64,000 nucleotides of DNA. It comes from Dokdonella_A soli. GTDB lineage: Bacteria > Pseudomonadota > Gammaproteobacteria > Xanthomonadales > Rhodanobacteraceae. Made by a program: the position numbers and the translations under genes. The notes under the pieces were generated by a model. It was not told the origin of the DNA and ran no database searches. It saw nothing but the letters and a program-made list of their open reading frames with translations. The stretch is from positions 496,001-560,000 of the forward strand of contig NZ_BAAAEU010000006.1 in assembly GCF_039523175.1 (NCBI RefSeq), in the 5' to 3' direction. Positions 1 to 8,960 of the stretch are shown here, one piece after another; the first letter of the stretch is position 1, and the number at the start of each line of letters is the position of its first letter.

Positions 1-1
1 T

Positions 2-1807
2 GCGGGTACGCCGGTCCTGTACGGCAGCGATGGCGTGCGCCGGCCCGGCCGCGCAATCGGCAATGGTCGCTACGCATTCGCGCCGGCCGCGACCGGCATC
101 GAACTGCTGCCGGCACTCGACGGTCAGCTCGCCAAGCCGGTCAGCTTGCGCGCCGCGATCGGCGAAGAGTGGCGGCATCCGACGCAGGGCTACGACTATC
201 TCATCGTCGCGCATCCGCGCCTGATCGACGCGATCCGGCCGCTCGCCGAGTTCCACGAGAAGCGCGGCCTCAAGGTCGCGATCCTCGACATCAACGCGGT
301 CTACGACCAGTTCAACCACGGCATCACGCATCCGCAGGCGATCCGCAACCTGGTCAGCGCCGCGTACCACGACTGGCCGACGAAGCCGCGCTTCCTGCTG
401 CTGGTCGGCGATGCCAGCTACGACATCCGCCACGACACCTACAACGATGGCGCCTACGCGAAGTGGACGAACCAGGAACTGCTGTTTCCGAACTCGTTCG
501 GCGCGATCCCCGGTACGCCCTACAAGGAGCAGCCGAAGAAGCTCGCCGACCGCAACCTGATCCCGACCTGGCAGTACCCGTCGCCGGAAGGCCAGTCGGC
601 CAGCGACAACTGGTTCGGCGCGATCGATGGCGACGACTGGCATCCGGTCGTCGCGATTGGACGCTTTCCGGTGGTCGAACCGACCGAGGTCAAGGCGATC
701 GTCGACAAGACCATCGACTATCTCTCCAAGCCGCAGCTCGGCGCGTGGCGACGCGATGTGATGTTCATCACCGACGAGCTCGACGCGTTCAAGCAGGCCT
801 CGGACGAGATCGCGACAACCCTCGGCAAGGAAGGCTTTCTCGCCGACAAGGTCTATGCGAGCCCGAAGGAAACCGACAACGCGGCGCACCAGACCGCGAT
901 CCGCGACGGCATCGACGACGGCCGCCTGATCGTGCACTTCATCGGCCACGGTGGTCGCTACATCTGGCGCACCGGGCCGCCGGACCTGCACAAGAACGCC
1001 GATCTCTTCACGCTCGACGACGTGTCCTCGCTGAAGAACAGCGAACGCCTGCCGATGGTGCTGTCGATGACCTGCTACTCGGCGCCGTTCGACAACCCGA
1101 CCGAGGACTCGATCGGCGAGAAATTCCTGCGCGAACCGGGCAAGGGCGCGATCGCGGTGTTCGCCGCGTCATGGCGCAACTCGCCGTCGCCCGCGTTCAG
1201 CAAGAGCATCATCAGCGAACTGCTGACGCCGGGTGCGACGATCGGCGAGGCGATCGTGCGTGCGAAGAAGCAGTCGCAGGACCGCACTCTGGTCGAAATG
1301 TACAACCTGCTCGGCGACCCGGCGGTCGTGCTGGAACGCCCGCGCGACACCGCGAGGGTCGTCCGCGACGGCGGGCGCTGGAACGACGGCGTGCTGGTCG
1401 ACCTCGGCTGGCCGCGCTTCAATGGCAATGTCGCGATCGACTGGCTCGATGCGAAAAGCAACAAGCTGGCCTCGTCGAACTACCGCACGGATGAGGCGCG
1501 CTTCCGCCTGCCGCTGCCGGCGAGCGTGGCCGGCAAGGTCGCCGAGGTGCGCGTCTATGCCGCGTCGTCGACGACCGGCCGCGATGCGGTCGGCGGCATC
1601 GATTTCCCGAAGATCGTTTCGGCTCCCGCGAAGCCGTTGCGCATCGCGCTCACAGAATGGTGGCGTGAACTCATGCGTCCGCCATACCAACCGCCGGTAC
1701 GCCACTCCGACACGATCGCGATCCTCGATTTCGATGCGCCGCCTGCGACGATCGCCACCGAGGAGAAATCCGGCTCGGGCGTGACAGCCGCAAGTGGCGC
1801 ACGCTGA
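2..1807 (+). CDS. C25 (gingipain-type) cysteine peptidase, 3' part
   Basis: The reading frame is open to the left edge, so the gene starts outside the window and only the C-terminal ~600 residues are seen; the GTG at 35 is an internal codon. The catalytic pair of family C25 is visible: a histidine in FIGHGG (about nt 944) and a cysteine in LSMTCYSAPFD (TGC near 1074), followed by GKGAIAVFAASW and the YNLLGDPA segment typical of the end of the C25 domain. After it come about 120 residues resembling a C-terminal beta-sandwich domain. The family is usually secreted and cleaves extracellular or surface proteins. No export signal can be seen because the N-terminus is missing. The family call is firm; the substrate is unknown. 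Confidence 0.85.
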   Translation, partial: AGTPVLYGSDGVRRPGRAIGNGRYAFAPAATGIELLPALDGQLAKPVSLRAAIGEEWRHPTQGYDYLIVAHPRLIDAIRPLAEFHEKRGLKVAILDINAVYDQFNHGITHPQAIRNLVSAAYHDWPTKPRFLLLVGDASYDIRHDTYNDGAYAKWTNQELLFPNSFGAIPGTPYKEQPKKLADRNLIPTWQYPSPEGQSASDNWFGAIDGDDWHPVVAIGRFPVVEPTEVKAIVDKTIDYLSKPQLGAWRRDVMFITDELDAFKQASDEIATTLGKEGFLADKVYASPKETDNAAHQTAIRDGIDDGRLIVHFIGHGGRYIWRTGPPDLHKNADLFTLDDVSSLKNSERLPMVLSMTCYSAPFDNPTEDSIGEKFLREPGKGAIAVFAASWRNSPSPAFSKSIISELLTPGATIGEAIVRAKKQSQDRTLVEMYNLLGDPAVVLERPRDTARVVRDGGRWNDGVLVDLGWPRFNGNVAIDWLDAKSNKLASSNYRTDEARFRLPLPASVAGKVAEVRVYAASSTTGRDAVGGIDFPKIVSAPAKPLRIALTEWWRELMRPPYQPPVRHSDTIAILDFDAPPATIATEEKSGSGVTAASGAR

Positions 1808-1831
1808 GCGGCCCTGCCGCGCAGCCCGTCT

Positions 1832-1860
1832 TTGCAACTGTCATGCACATGAATTACAGC
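1832..1860 (+). promoter_or_regulatory. Candidate promoter of the toxin-antitoxin remnant
   Basis: TTGCAA (1832-1837) and TACAGC (1855-1860) are 17 bp apart and lie 36 bp before the antitoxin start. The region is AT-richer than its surroundings and has short CGAT/ATCG dyads around 1866-1884 that could be an autoregulatory operator. This is a motif match only. Confidence 0.3.
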
Positions 1861-1895
1861 GCCGATATCGTTTTTATCGCATCGGAGATCCGACG

Positions 1896-2204
1896 TTGGC
1901 CGCCAACGCACTTGTACAGACACGCATCGACGCCGCCGTGAAAGAGCGGGCGGCGGCGGTGCTGGACAGCATGGGACTGACGGTCAGCGATGCCGTGCGC
2001 ATCCTGCTGACGCGCGTTGCCAACGAGGGCGCGCTGCCGTTCGCCTTCGCCGCTGATCCGGCCGCGCACGATGCCTGGTTCCGCGCGAAGGTGCGGGAGG
2101 CGTTGGACGATCCGCGCCCGGCGATTGCGCACGAGGACATCGAGGCCCATTTCGCGAAGCGCCGTGCGGCGGCTCTGCGCAAAGCCGGCGACGTTGAAAC
2201 ATGA
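1896..2204 (+). CDS. RelB/DinJ-family antitoxin
   Basis: Predicted 102-residue antitoxin. The N-terminal stretch ALVQTRIDAAVKERAAAVLD followed by MGLTVSDAVRILLTRVANEG is the ribbon-helix-helix pattern of RelB/DinJ antitoxins, which bind DNA and neutralise RelE-type RNases through their C-terminal part. I chose TTG at 1896 because GGAG at 1884-1887 lies 8 nt upstream and because the RHH motif begins right there; a longer frame from 1794 has no ribosome site. The stop overlaps the next start as ATGA (2201-2204), the usual coupling in such operons. The partner toxin is broken, so this antitoxin is probably an orphan, though it may still regulate its promoter. Confidence 0.8.
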   Translation: MAANALVQTRIDAAVKERAAAVLDSMGLTVSDAVRILLTRVANEGALPFAFAADPAAHDAWFRAKVREALDDPRPAIAHEDIEAHFAKRRAAALRKAGDVET

Positions 2205-2375
2205 GGCTGGAATGGTCCGTGTTCGCCTTGGCGGACCGCGATGGAATTTTCGACGACCTGCATCGCCAGTACAAACTGGCTACCGCCGATGCGATCGTCT
2301 ATGCGACCGCGCGGGAACTGCGATGCGCACTTCGACAAGCTGCCCGGTGTCTTGTATATCAAGAAGGTTCCGTAG
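2201..2375 (+). pseudogene. Chimeric toxin remnant: RelE N-terminus joined to VapC C-terminus, frameshifted
   Basis: The first 18 codons (MRLEWSVFALADRDGIFD) look like the start of a RelE/ParE toxin, translationally coupled to the RelB antitoxin. From about 2255 the frame instead encodes YKLATADAIVYATAREL, which is the C-terminal half of a VapC PIN-domain toxin including its TADA acidic motif. From 2319 the VapC match continues in another frame as CDAHFDKLPGVLYIKKVP with a stop at 2373-2375, so part of VapC has been deleted with a frameshift. In the original frame translation runs on without similarity to 2482. Neither RelE catalytic residues nor a full PIN site survive, so no active toxin is expected. 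Confidence 0.75.
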
Positions 2376-2668
2376 AGTCGTTGCTTCCGGCTCGCCGGCG
2401 AAACGTTGGCCTGTGCCCGCGCATCAATAGTGGGCCCCGTCGCCATCTTTCCCGACGTGATGCTAGTCCAAATGTTCTCTGATCCCGTTGCTCCTACGGT
2501 GGGTGGGTGTCGGAAAGTCCAGGTTTCGGCGTTGGGATCGGCCGCAGACCACGCCGCTTGGCTGATTCCTACATGTCGATCCGCACGCAAACCGATCGTG
2601 GCCGACAGACTGACCATCAACTCCGACACTCGCTATCAACACTCTCGGCACACGCACCGAAGCAGCAG
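2376..2668. other. Intergenic region without a recognisable gene
   Basis: It lies between the toxin remnant and the stop of the minus-strand FHA gene. I see no ORF with family similarity and no clear terminator. It may be further debris of the toxin-antitoxin locus. Confidence 0.5.
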
Positions 2669-3655
2669 TCACTCGCCGCCACCCATCTCCGCGCCGCTCT
2701 CTCCACCGGCGGGCTCTTCACTGCGCGCCTTGTCGAGCCCCGCCTTCAGGCTCGCAACGTTCGCGAAGAACACGATTTCGCTGTGCGCAGACACGATGCG
2801 CAGCGACGGCGGCTCCAGCCGCTGCAAGGTGACCGGCTGGCCGTAGTTCGCGCGCCAGTCGGACTGCTTCAGGCTTTGCATGCCGATGCCAAGCGCGGCC
2901 AGCGCGAGCACCGCGATCGCCTTCAGCGGCAGCCGCGTGTTGCCGAGCACGCGCAGGTGCGCGAAGCAGACCGCAGCGAACGCCAGCCACGCGCCGGCAT
3001 AGACGCTGCGCGCGAGCGCGGTCCACGACAGCGCGAACGCGCCGAGTTCGCTGGCTTGCTCGTACAGCGTGTAGGCGAGCAGGCCGGCGCCGACGATCAG
3101 CAGGTGCAGGCCGAAGCGCGCATGGCCGCCGAAGATGCGCGACAGCACGCTCCACGCCGAGGTCCAGATCGCAACCATCACCGCCAGCGTCAACAACGGC
3201 GTCAGATAGCCGATGAGTTTCGGCTCGCCGGTCTCGCGCAGCCACAGGTCGAGCAGGGCCAGGCCGAACACCAACGCGAGACAGCCGAGCGCCAGCGGCC
3301 AGCTCGGCGCGCTGCGCAGCAGCGGCTGCTCCGCCGGCACCGGTTGCGCCGACGTGCGCAGGCGCAGGCCGGTGTGGCCGATGCGCAGTGTGGTGCCGCC
3401 ATTGAGCACGACCCTTGCCTGCCGCTGGTGCTGGCCATCCGCGAACAAGCCGTTGAGGCTGCCGAGATCCTCGGCGACCCACGCGCCGTCATCGCCGCGC
3501 ACGAGGCGCAGGTGATGCGCGGCGACGTGCGGATCGTCGAGCACGACGTCGTTGTCGTAGGCGCGGCCGATCGTGACCGCGTTCGTCGCCACGCGCTGCC
3601 GCGACGCGACCTCGCGGTGACGCGACAGCACCTCGATCCAGGTCACTTCGTCCAT
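2669..3655 (-). CDS. FHA-domain membrane protein
   Basis: Predicted 328 residues. Residues ~20-95 form a forkhead-associated domain: TIGRAYDNDVVLDDPHVAAHH and LGSLNG match the phosphothreonine-binding loops (arginine ~31, serine/asparagine in SLNG). After a short linker there are about five hydrophobic segments (~120-270) and a short polar C-terminal tail. The start at 3655 (MDEVTW) overlaps the end of the upstream protease gene by 13 bp, so the two are probably one operon. FHA domains bind phosphothreonine peptides, suggesting a membrane sensor or scaffold for a Ser/Thr kinase pathway; no kinase is in the window. The coupled protease suggests a shared envelope-stress or surface-processing role, which is inference. 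Confidence 0.75.
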   Translation of the reverse strand: MDEVTWIEVLSRHREVASRQRVATNAVTIGRAYDNDVVLDDPHVAAHHLRLVRGDDGAWVAEDLGSLNGLFADGQHQRQARVVLNGGTTLRIGHTGLRLRTSAQPVPAEQPLLRSAPSWPLALGCLALVFGLALLDLWLRETGEPKLIGYLTPLLTLAVMVAIWTSAWSVLSRIFGGHARFGLHLLIVGAGLLAYTLYEQASELGAFALSWTALARSVYAGAWLAFAAVCFAHLRVLGNTRLPLKAIAVLALAALGIGMQSLKQSDWRANYGQPVTLQRLEPPSLRIVSAHSEIVFFANVASLKAGLDKARSEEPAGGESGAEMGGGE

Positions 3656-5016
3656 GCGACCGCTCCCATGAAGCGCTTCGCCAGCGCGAGCGCGTTGTCG
3701 TAGCTGACGCCCTGCATCGCGAGCCGCGACACCAGCGCTTCCTTGTCGCGATCCTGCGTGACCGTGGTCAGCGCGACGTCGTAGAGCCCGGCGAAATCGC
3801 GGTAGGCGCGCGCGCACCAGACCGCGCGCAGCACCGGCGCGGTCGCCGCATCCGCGGGCGCGACGAAATCTTCATGGCATTCGGGCTGGGTCAGGCGCTT
3901 GCGCGACCACGAGCGCGTCATCGCCGCCGAGCCGTAGTACTGCGACAGCGATGCGGCGAACTGGAACGCGTTGAGGTCGCTGCTGCGCACGTACGCGTGC
4001 GTGAGCTCGGTGCGGCCGCTCTCGATATCCTCGGCGACGAACAGCGAGCTCTGCGAATTGCAGCTGGAGCTGTCCATCTGCGCGCGCGGTTTCGGCGTCT
4101 GCTCGGCGTTGGTGCGTGCCCAGCAGTTGAACCACGGCGCCGAGCTTTCCGGCGCCTGGTACGGACCGAACTTCGTTTCACGGAAGCCCTTCGCATCGAG
4201 CGCCTGGTAGAACGCGCCTTGCCAGGCCAGCAGCTGGCGGTCGATCTCCTCGCGCGTCTGCGCGAGCGTGAGCGGTGCGTCCTTGCGTGCGCGTTCGAGC
4301 AGGGCCGCGGCCTTGCTGGCCGGCACGAGGAAACTGACCAGCTCGCCGTCGAGGCGCTTGGCGACGTTGATGCCGACGACCTTGCCGCCGCCGGTGACCG
4401 CGGGACCGCCACTCATGCCCGGATTGATCGCGCCGGTGAAATGCACGCGCTCGTTGTAGCTGCGCTCGACCAGGCCGTTGTAGGTGCCCTCGACGATCGT
4501 GAAGCCGAGGTCGAGCGGATTGCCCATCGCGTAGACGCGTTCGCCGCGCGGCAGCTCGCCATTGACCGCAGCCGCATCGAACTCCAGATGCGGCAGGTCT
4601 TCGCCTTCGAGCCGGACCACCGCAAGATCGTCCGCGATATCGATCGCGAGCAGGCTCAGCGCGCCCTGCGTGCCGTCCGGCCGCGCGAATTCGAGGCGAT
4701 AGGTCTTCGGTTCCAACGCGAACTGCGAGACCACGTGGTAGTTCGTGATCGCAAGGCCGTCCGCGCTGACCAGGAAGCCCGAACCGATCGACGACTGCCG
4801 GCCGGCGGCCTGGACCAGGGTGCGGATCTGCAGCAGGCTCGGCCGCGTGCCCGCGTAGATGCCTTCGGCCGCGGCCGACACCGGCGCGGCCGGCGCGTTC
4901 GTTTGAGGTGCGGGCGGTTGTGGCTGCAGGAGCTGCGCCGAGCCGATGCCCGCGGCGGTTGCACAAACGAGCGCCGCGCTGAATTGCATGATCCGAACGA
5001 ATCCGCGATCCGTCAT
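3643..5016 (-). CDS. Secreted trypsin-like serine protease (S1C/HtrA-like, no PDZ)
   Basis: Predicted 457 residues. A signal peptide (MTDRGFVRIMQFSAALVC..GIGSA) precedes a proline-rich stretch and a trypsin-fold domain with H94 (ITNYHVV), D130 (DIADDLAVV) and S202 (NPGMSGGP), a complete catalytic triad of the HtrA/DegP type. There is no PDZ domain; instead a ~250-residue C-terminal part with several cysteines (FNCW, SSSCNSQ, QPECHEDF, VWCARAY) has no assignment. I chose ATG at 5016 because GGAG lies 6 nt upstream; an in-frame ATG at 5028 is possible. It overlaps the FHA gene. A periplasmic or outer-surface role is likely; the substrate is unknown. Confidence 0.8.
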   Translation of the reverse strand: MTDRGFVRIMQFSAALVCATAAGIGSAQLLQPQPPAPQTNAPAAPVSAAAEGIYAGTRPSLLQIRTLVQAAGRQSSIGSGFLVSADGLAITNYHVVSQFALEPKTYRLEFARPDGTQGALSLLAIDIADDLAVVRLEGEDLPHLEFDAAAVNGELPRGERVYAMGNPLDLGFTIVEGTYNGLVERSYNERVHFTGAINPGMSGGPAVTGGGKVVGINVAKRLDGELVSFLVPASKAAALLERARKDAPLTLAQTREEIDRQLLAWQGAFYQALDAKGFRETKFGPYQAPESSAPWFNCWARTNAEQTPKPRAQMDSSSCNSQSSLFVAEDIESGRTELTHAYVRSSDLNAFQFAASLSQYYGSAAMTRSWSRKRLTQPECHEDFVAPADAATAPVLRAVWCARAYRDFAGLYDVALTTVTQDRDKEALVSRLAMQGVSYDNALALAKRFMGAVAWTK

Positions 5017-5044
5017 CGTCTTCTCCATGGAAACTCGCCGCAGT

Positions 5045-6220
5045 CTATAGCGGTTCGCGCAGGGAGTTCGACGCCAGCACCTCGCGATACACCGCGACGG
5101 TTTCGTCGACGCAACGCGCCCAGGTGAACCCACGTGCGCGCTGGATGCCGCGTGGCCTGGCCTGGTCACGCCACGCAGCGTCCTCGAGCACGCGTTCGAG
5201 TCCGCCGCGCAGTGCGGATTCGTCGAGTGGATCGACGGTCAGCGCAACTTCGCCGGCGGCGTCGCGCGCGATTTCCGGCAGCGACGACACGTTCGAGGTC
5301 AGCACCGGCACGCCGCTCGCCATCGCCTCCAGCACGGGCAGGCCGAAACCCTCGTACAGCGACGGAAATGCGAACGCATGCGCGCCGGCATAGACCAGCG
5401 GCAATTCGCTCTCGGCGACATAGCCGAGCCGGCGCACTTCGCCGCGCGCTTCCAGTGGCGCCAGCACGCTCTCGAGCTCGGCGCTGAGCCAGCCGCGCGC
5501 GCCGACGATGACCAGCGGATGGCGCGCGCGCAGGCTCGCCGGCAGTGCCGCATACGCGCGCACGAGCCGCGCGAGATTCTTGCGCGGCTCCTGCGTCGCG
5601 ACGACGAGCAGGTAGGCCTTGTCCGCCAGGTCGTGTTTCGCCAGTGCGGGCATGAGTTCGTCGTGCGCGCGCGGCCGGTACGCGGCGTCGGCGCCGAGCG
5701 GCACCACGCGCACCTTCGCGCGCGGCACGTCGAGTTTGGTCACGATCTCGTCGGCGATGAACTGCGAATCGGTGAATACCGCCGCGGCCTTTTCCAGCGT
5801 GCGCGGCAGGTGCCGGTCGAGGAAACGCACACGCTCGACCGGATGCGTCTCCGGATAGTTCAGCCAGGACAGGTCGTGCACGGTCGTCAGCGCCGGTCCC
5901 GCGAACGGCATCAGCACGTAGTTCGGCGTGTGCAGCAGCCAGTCGCGCATCTGCCGCGTGTGCAGGCGGAACATCGCCGAGCGCAGCTGCGTGTAGGCCT
6001 CGAGCGCCGCCGTCTTGAACGGCACGTTCTTGCGCAAGGTCGCGATGGTCCGGTTCGCGGCCAGCGCATGCTCGGGATCGCCGACCCACCGGTACGCCGA
6101 ATACAGTCGCAGCGCTTCGACTTCGCGATGCCGCGCCAAGCCGCGCGCGAGCTCGAGTGCGTAGCGGCCGATGCCGGTCAGCGGCGCGGTGATCGCGTCG
6201 ACGTTGAAGATGACCCGCAT
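5045..6220 (-). CDS. GT4-family glycosyltransferase
   Basis: Predicted 391 residues with a two-Rossmann GT-B fold. The N-terminus has NVDAITAPLTGIGRYALEL, the glycine-rich start common in mannosyltransferases and rhamnosyltransferases of family GT4. The C-terminal half has VVATQEPRKNLARLVRAY and the EX7E-type motif YEGFGLPVLEAMASG, which binds the sugar nucleotide. It is the last gene of the minus-strand polysaccharide set, 85 bp after gmd. With gmd beside it, a GDP-sugar donor (mannose or a 6-deoxyhexose such as rhamnose) is plausible, but donor specificity cannot be read. The start at 6220 aligns with the family; the longer frame to 6334 overlaps gmd and lacks similarity. Confidence 0.85.
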   Translation of the reverse strand: MRVIFNVDAITAPLTGIGRYALELARGLARHREVEALRLYSAYRWVGDPEHALAANRTIATLRKNVPFKTAALEAYTQLRSAMFRLHTRQMRDWLLHTPNYVLMPFAGPALTTVHDLSWLNYPETHPVERVRFLDRHLPRTLEKAAAVFTDSQFIADEIVTKLDVPRAKVRVVPLGADAAYRPRAHDELMPALAKHDLADKAYLLVVATQEPRKNLARLVRAYAALPASLRARHPLVIVGARGWLSAELESVLAPLEARGEVRRLGYVAESELPLVYAGAHAFAFPSLYEGFGLPVLEAMASGVPVLTSNVSSLPEIARDAAGEVALTVDPLDESALRGGLERVLEDAAWRDQARPRGIQRARGFTWARCVDETVAVYREVLASNSLREPL

Positions 6221-6305
6221 CAATGATGGTCCGCTTCGGGCGACGTGCCGTACCCAGGCGCGCCACGTTCGCGCGCCAGATCGGCAGGGGCGCAGGCGCA
6301 AGTGT

Positions 6306-7373
6306 TCATCCCTGAAGCGTCCCCCGGTCGGCATCCTGCCTCCCCCTCAACCTCCTGAGGTCGGCTTCGACCATGCGCCGCGCCAGGCTGGCCAGGTCCA
6401 GCGTCGGCGCGAAGCCGAGTTCGCGGCGCGCCTTGGTCGAGTCGCCGACCAGCAGCGGCGCGTCGACCGGGCGGAACAGCGCCGGATCGACACGCACGCG
6501 CACCTTGTCGCTGCCATGTTCGACGCCGACCTCGTCGACGCCCTCGCCGAACCAGTCCAGCGCGATGCCGGCCGCCGCGAACGCGGCGCCCGCAAAGTCG
6601 CGGATGCTCGCAGCGACGCCGGTCGCGAGCACGTAGTCGTCGCCGGCCTCGCGCGCGGCCATCGCCGTCATTGCGGCGACGTAGTCCGGTGCATAGCCGA
6701 AATCGCGCCGTGCATCGAGGTTGCCGAGCGTGATCGCGGTCTCGAGCCCGAACGCGATGCGCGCGACGCCGCGGCTCAGCTTGCGCGTCACGAAGGCGGG
6801 ATCGCGCAGCTCCGATTCGTGGTTGAACAGGATCGCGCTCGATGCGCGCAGACCGTAGCTTGCGCGCCAGCCGCCGACAGCGGCATGCGCGACCAGCTTC
6901 GACAAGCCGTACGGCGAACGCGCGGCGAGCGGCGTGGTTTCATCCTGCGGTGCATGCAACGGTGCGCCGAAGATCTCGGCGCTCGAGGCGAGCACGAAAT
7001 GCGCGTGCGGCGCCTGCGTGCGCAGCGCCTCGAGCAGGTTCACTGCGCTGGTGCCGTTCGCGACCAGACTCGCCGACGGATCGCGGAACGAATCGGCGAC
7101 GCGCGACTGCCCGGCCAGATGGAACAACGCCTGTGGCGCGCTCGCCGTGATCAGCGCCGTGCAGGCTGCCGCGTCGCCGGGTTCGAGCGCGAGGAGACGC
7201 AGGCGCGGATGCGCGGCGACGCCGAGTTCGCGCAGCCGCCACAGATCCGGTTCGCGCGCTGGCCGATGCGTGCCGACGACCTCGACACCCAGATTCAGCA
7301 GATGCGCGGCGAGCAACGCGCCGTCCTGGCCGCTGACGCCGGTGACCAGCGCGCGGGTGTAGGGCAGGTTCAT
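6306..7373 (-). CDS. gmd: GDP-mannose 4,6-dehydratase
   Basis: Predicted 355 residues, the usual length. It converts GDP-mannose to GDP-4-keto-6-deoxymannose, precursor of GDP-rhamnose, GDP-fucose and related sugars. Diagnostic motifs: TGVSGQDGALLAAHLL (NADP-binding GxxGxxG), FHLAGQSRVADSF, SSAEIFG, the SDR catalytic SPYGLSK (YxxxK), NHES followed by FVTRKLSRGVARI, and LGNLDARRDFGYAPDYV, all characteristic of Gmd. No GDP-4-keto-6-deoxymannose reductase (rmd or fcl) lies nearby, so the final sugar is not fixed. The start ATG at 7373 overlaps the stop of the upstream GT2 gene (ATGA), showing translational coupling. Confidence 0.88.
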   Translation of the reverse strand: MNLPYTRALVTGVSGQDGALLAAHLLNLGVEVVGTHRPAREPDLWRLRELGVAAHPRLRLLALEPGDAAACTALITASAPQALFHLAGQSRVADSFRDPSASLVANGTSAVNLLEALRTQAPHAHFVLASSAEIFGAPLHAPQDETTPLAARSPYGLSKLVAHAAVGGWRASYGLRASSAILFNHESELRDPAFVTRKLSRGVARIAFGLETAITLGNLDARRDFGYAPDYVAAMTAMAAREAGDDYVLATGVAASIRDFAGAAFAAAGIALDWFGEGVDEVGVEHGSDKVRVRVDPALFRPVDAPLLVGDSTKARRELGFAPTLDLASLARRMVEADLRRLRGRQDADRGTLQG

Positions 7374-8956
7374 TGTTCGCGCTCCGGAAAACTGCGCAGG
7401 TCCGCTTCCGCGGAACGCAGCGATTCGCGCGCCGACGCGGCGAACACCGCGCCGACCGGCGCGATCGGGATGTCGAGCAGCCGGCACAGGATCTCGGCGG
7501 CGGACTCCTTGCGCTCGACCACGACGAGGCGTTCGAACGCGTACATCTGCAGCCAGTTCCACAGCGCGCGATACGAAGTTTCCGCCTGGTCCGCCTTCCA
7601 GATGTTCATGGCCACGACCGCGCCCTCGAACACCAGTTCGTTGCGGTCACCACTCGCGCGCAGGTTCCACACTTCGGCGTCGCTCCAGTCCGGTGCACCC
7701 GCGCCGACCCAGAGCACGCGCGGCTTCGGCGCAGTGGTATCGCGTGCGTCGGCGAAGATACGCCGTACGCGCCAGTCGAGCACGCGGCGCTCGAACGAGA
7801 ACAGGGTCGCACCGACTTCGGCTTCGTAGTCCGGCCAGCGTTCACGCAGCACGGCCATGCCGGCCTTCCCAAGCGCGAGCCGGCGTTCCTCGCCGAAACT
7901 CTGGCTGCGCGCGTGCTTGACCAATACGTTGCCGGCAATCAGGTGCCGGAAGCCGCGCTGCGCCGCACGTTGGCAGAAATCGTTTTCCTCGCCGTAGCCC
8001 TGTGGGAACGCCGCCTCGTCGAGCGCGCCGACCGCGTCGATCGCGGCACGCCGGATATACAGGCAGAAGCCATTGCCGGTCGGCAGCGCCGGATACGCAA
8101 ATCCGGCCTGCTGCCAGAGCGCGCGCGCGGCCTGCTCGAAGGTCCAGCACGCCGGCAGCGCGTTCGCCTGTTCGAGTTCCGGCACCGAGAACGCGCCGGC
8201 GTTGTCGGACACCGCGGTCGCGGTGCCGATGTCGTCGCTCGAGTACGCGGCGCGACGCAGGCCGCTCAGCCAGTTCGGGCCGACTTCGGTATCCGCGTTG
8301 AGCAGCACGACATCGGCGGTGCCCGCTTCCGCGATACCGCGGTTCGCGGTTGTGGTGAAGCCACGATTGGTGCCGTTGCGCAGCACGCTGACACGGGCGA
8401 GACCGGCGTAGTGCGCGAGCAGCGGCGCGATCGCCGGATCCGGGCTCGCGTCATCGATCACGATCAGGCGCGCGCGGCCGGTGGTGTGGGCGAGCACCGC
8501 ATCGAGGCAGCGCTCGACCAGGTCCGGCGCGTTGTAGACCGGTACCACGATCGCGACCTCGGGCGCGGCGACGTCGACGCCGAATGGGACGAGTTGCGAC
8601 GATTCGGGCAGCGGTGCGAGTGTGCGAGGCGCATCGCCGCGCGCCGTCGCGATGCCGGCCGCGCCGCAACGCAGGCGCAGCGGCTGGGGCGCGAGTGGCA
8701 CGCCGTCGCGGCCGAGCCGCGGCAGCACGTCGATCAGCTCGCGACCGGACGGCGAAAACGCGAGCGTGAACCGCGCGCGCTGCGCATGATCGAGGTGCAT
8801 ATGGGAGAAGAAACAGCCATCCAGATCGAGCGCGATCTCGCCGGAGCTGCCTGCGGCGAATGCGAGCGTGAGCGTGCGGCCATCCCAGTCGGCCGACTGC
8901 AACGGCGCCTGCAGCGCCGGCGCCGCGCGCAAACGATTGCGCAGGAACGCGAACAT
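7370..8956 (-). CDS. GT2-family glycosyltransferase with N- and C-terminal extensions
   Basis: Predicted 528 residues. The first ~130 residues contain an uncharacterised beta-rich region. Residues ~131-390 are a GT-A/GT2 domain: VAIVVPVYNAPDLVERCLDAV, VIDDASPD, VVLLNADTEV (the DxD-like metal site) and GEENDFCQRA (catalytic base region, ED). A ~130-residue C-terminal tail has no assignment. The short spacing (4 bp) to the upstream fusion gene and the ATGA overlap with gmd place it in the same operon. It is likely a cytoplasmic transferase adding a residue to the lipid-linked polysaccharide; the sugar is unknown. Confidence 0.82.
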   Translation of the reverse strand: MFAFLRNRLRAAPALQAPLQSADWDGRTLTLAFAAGSSGEIALDLDGCFFSHMHLDHAQRARFTLAFSPSGRELIDVLPRLGRDGVPLAPQPLRLRCGAAGIATARGDAPRTLAPLPESSQLVPFGVDVAAPEVAIVVPVYNAPDLVERCLDAVLAHTTGRARLIVIDDASPDPAIAPLLAHYAGLARVSVLRNGTNRGFTTTANRGIAEAGTADVVLLNADTEVGPNWLSGLRRAAYSSDDIGTATAVSDNAGAFSVPELEQANALPACWTFEQAARALWQQAGFAYPALPTGNGFCLYIRRAAIDAVGALDEAAFPQGYGEENDFCQRAAQRGFRHLIAGNVLVKHARSQSFGEERRLALGKAGMAVLRERWPDYEAEVGATLFSFERRVLDWRVRRIFADARDTTAPKPRVLWVGAGAPDWSDAEVWNLRASGDRNELVFEGAVVAMNIWKADQAETSYRALWNWLQMYAFERLVVVERKESAAEILCRLLDIPIAPVGAVFAASARESLRSAEADLRSFPEREQ

Positions 8957-8960
8957 CGAC

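Noticed and set aside
2507..3703. Plus-strand frame (398 codons) over the FHA gene
   Set aside because: Antisense shadow; the minus strand has a clear FHA domain and membrane segments.
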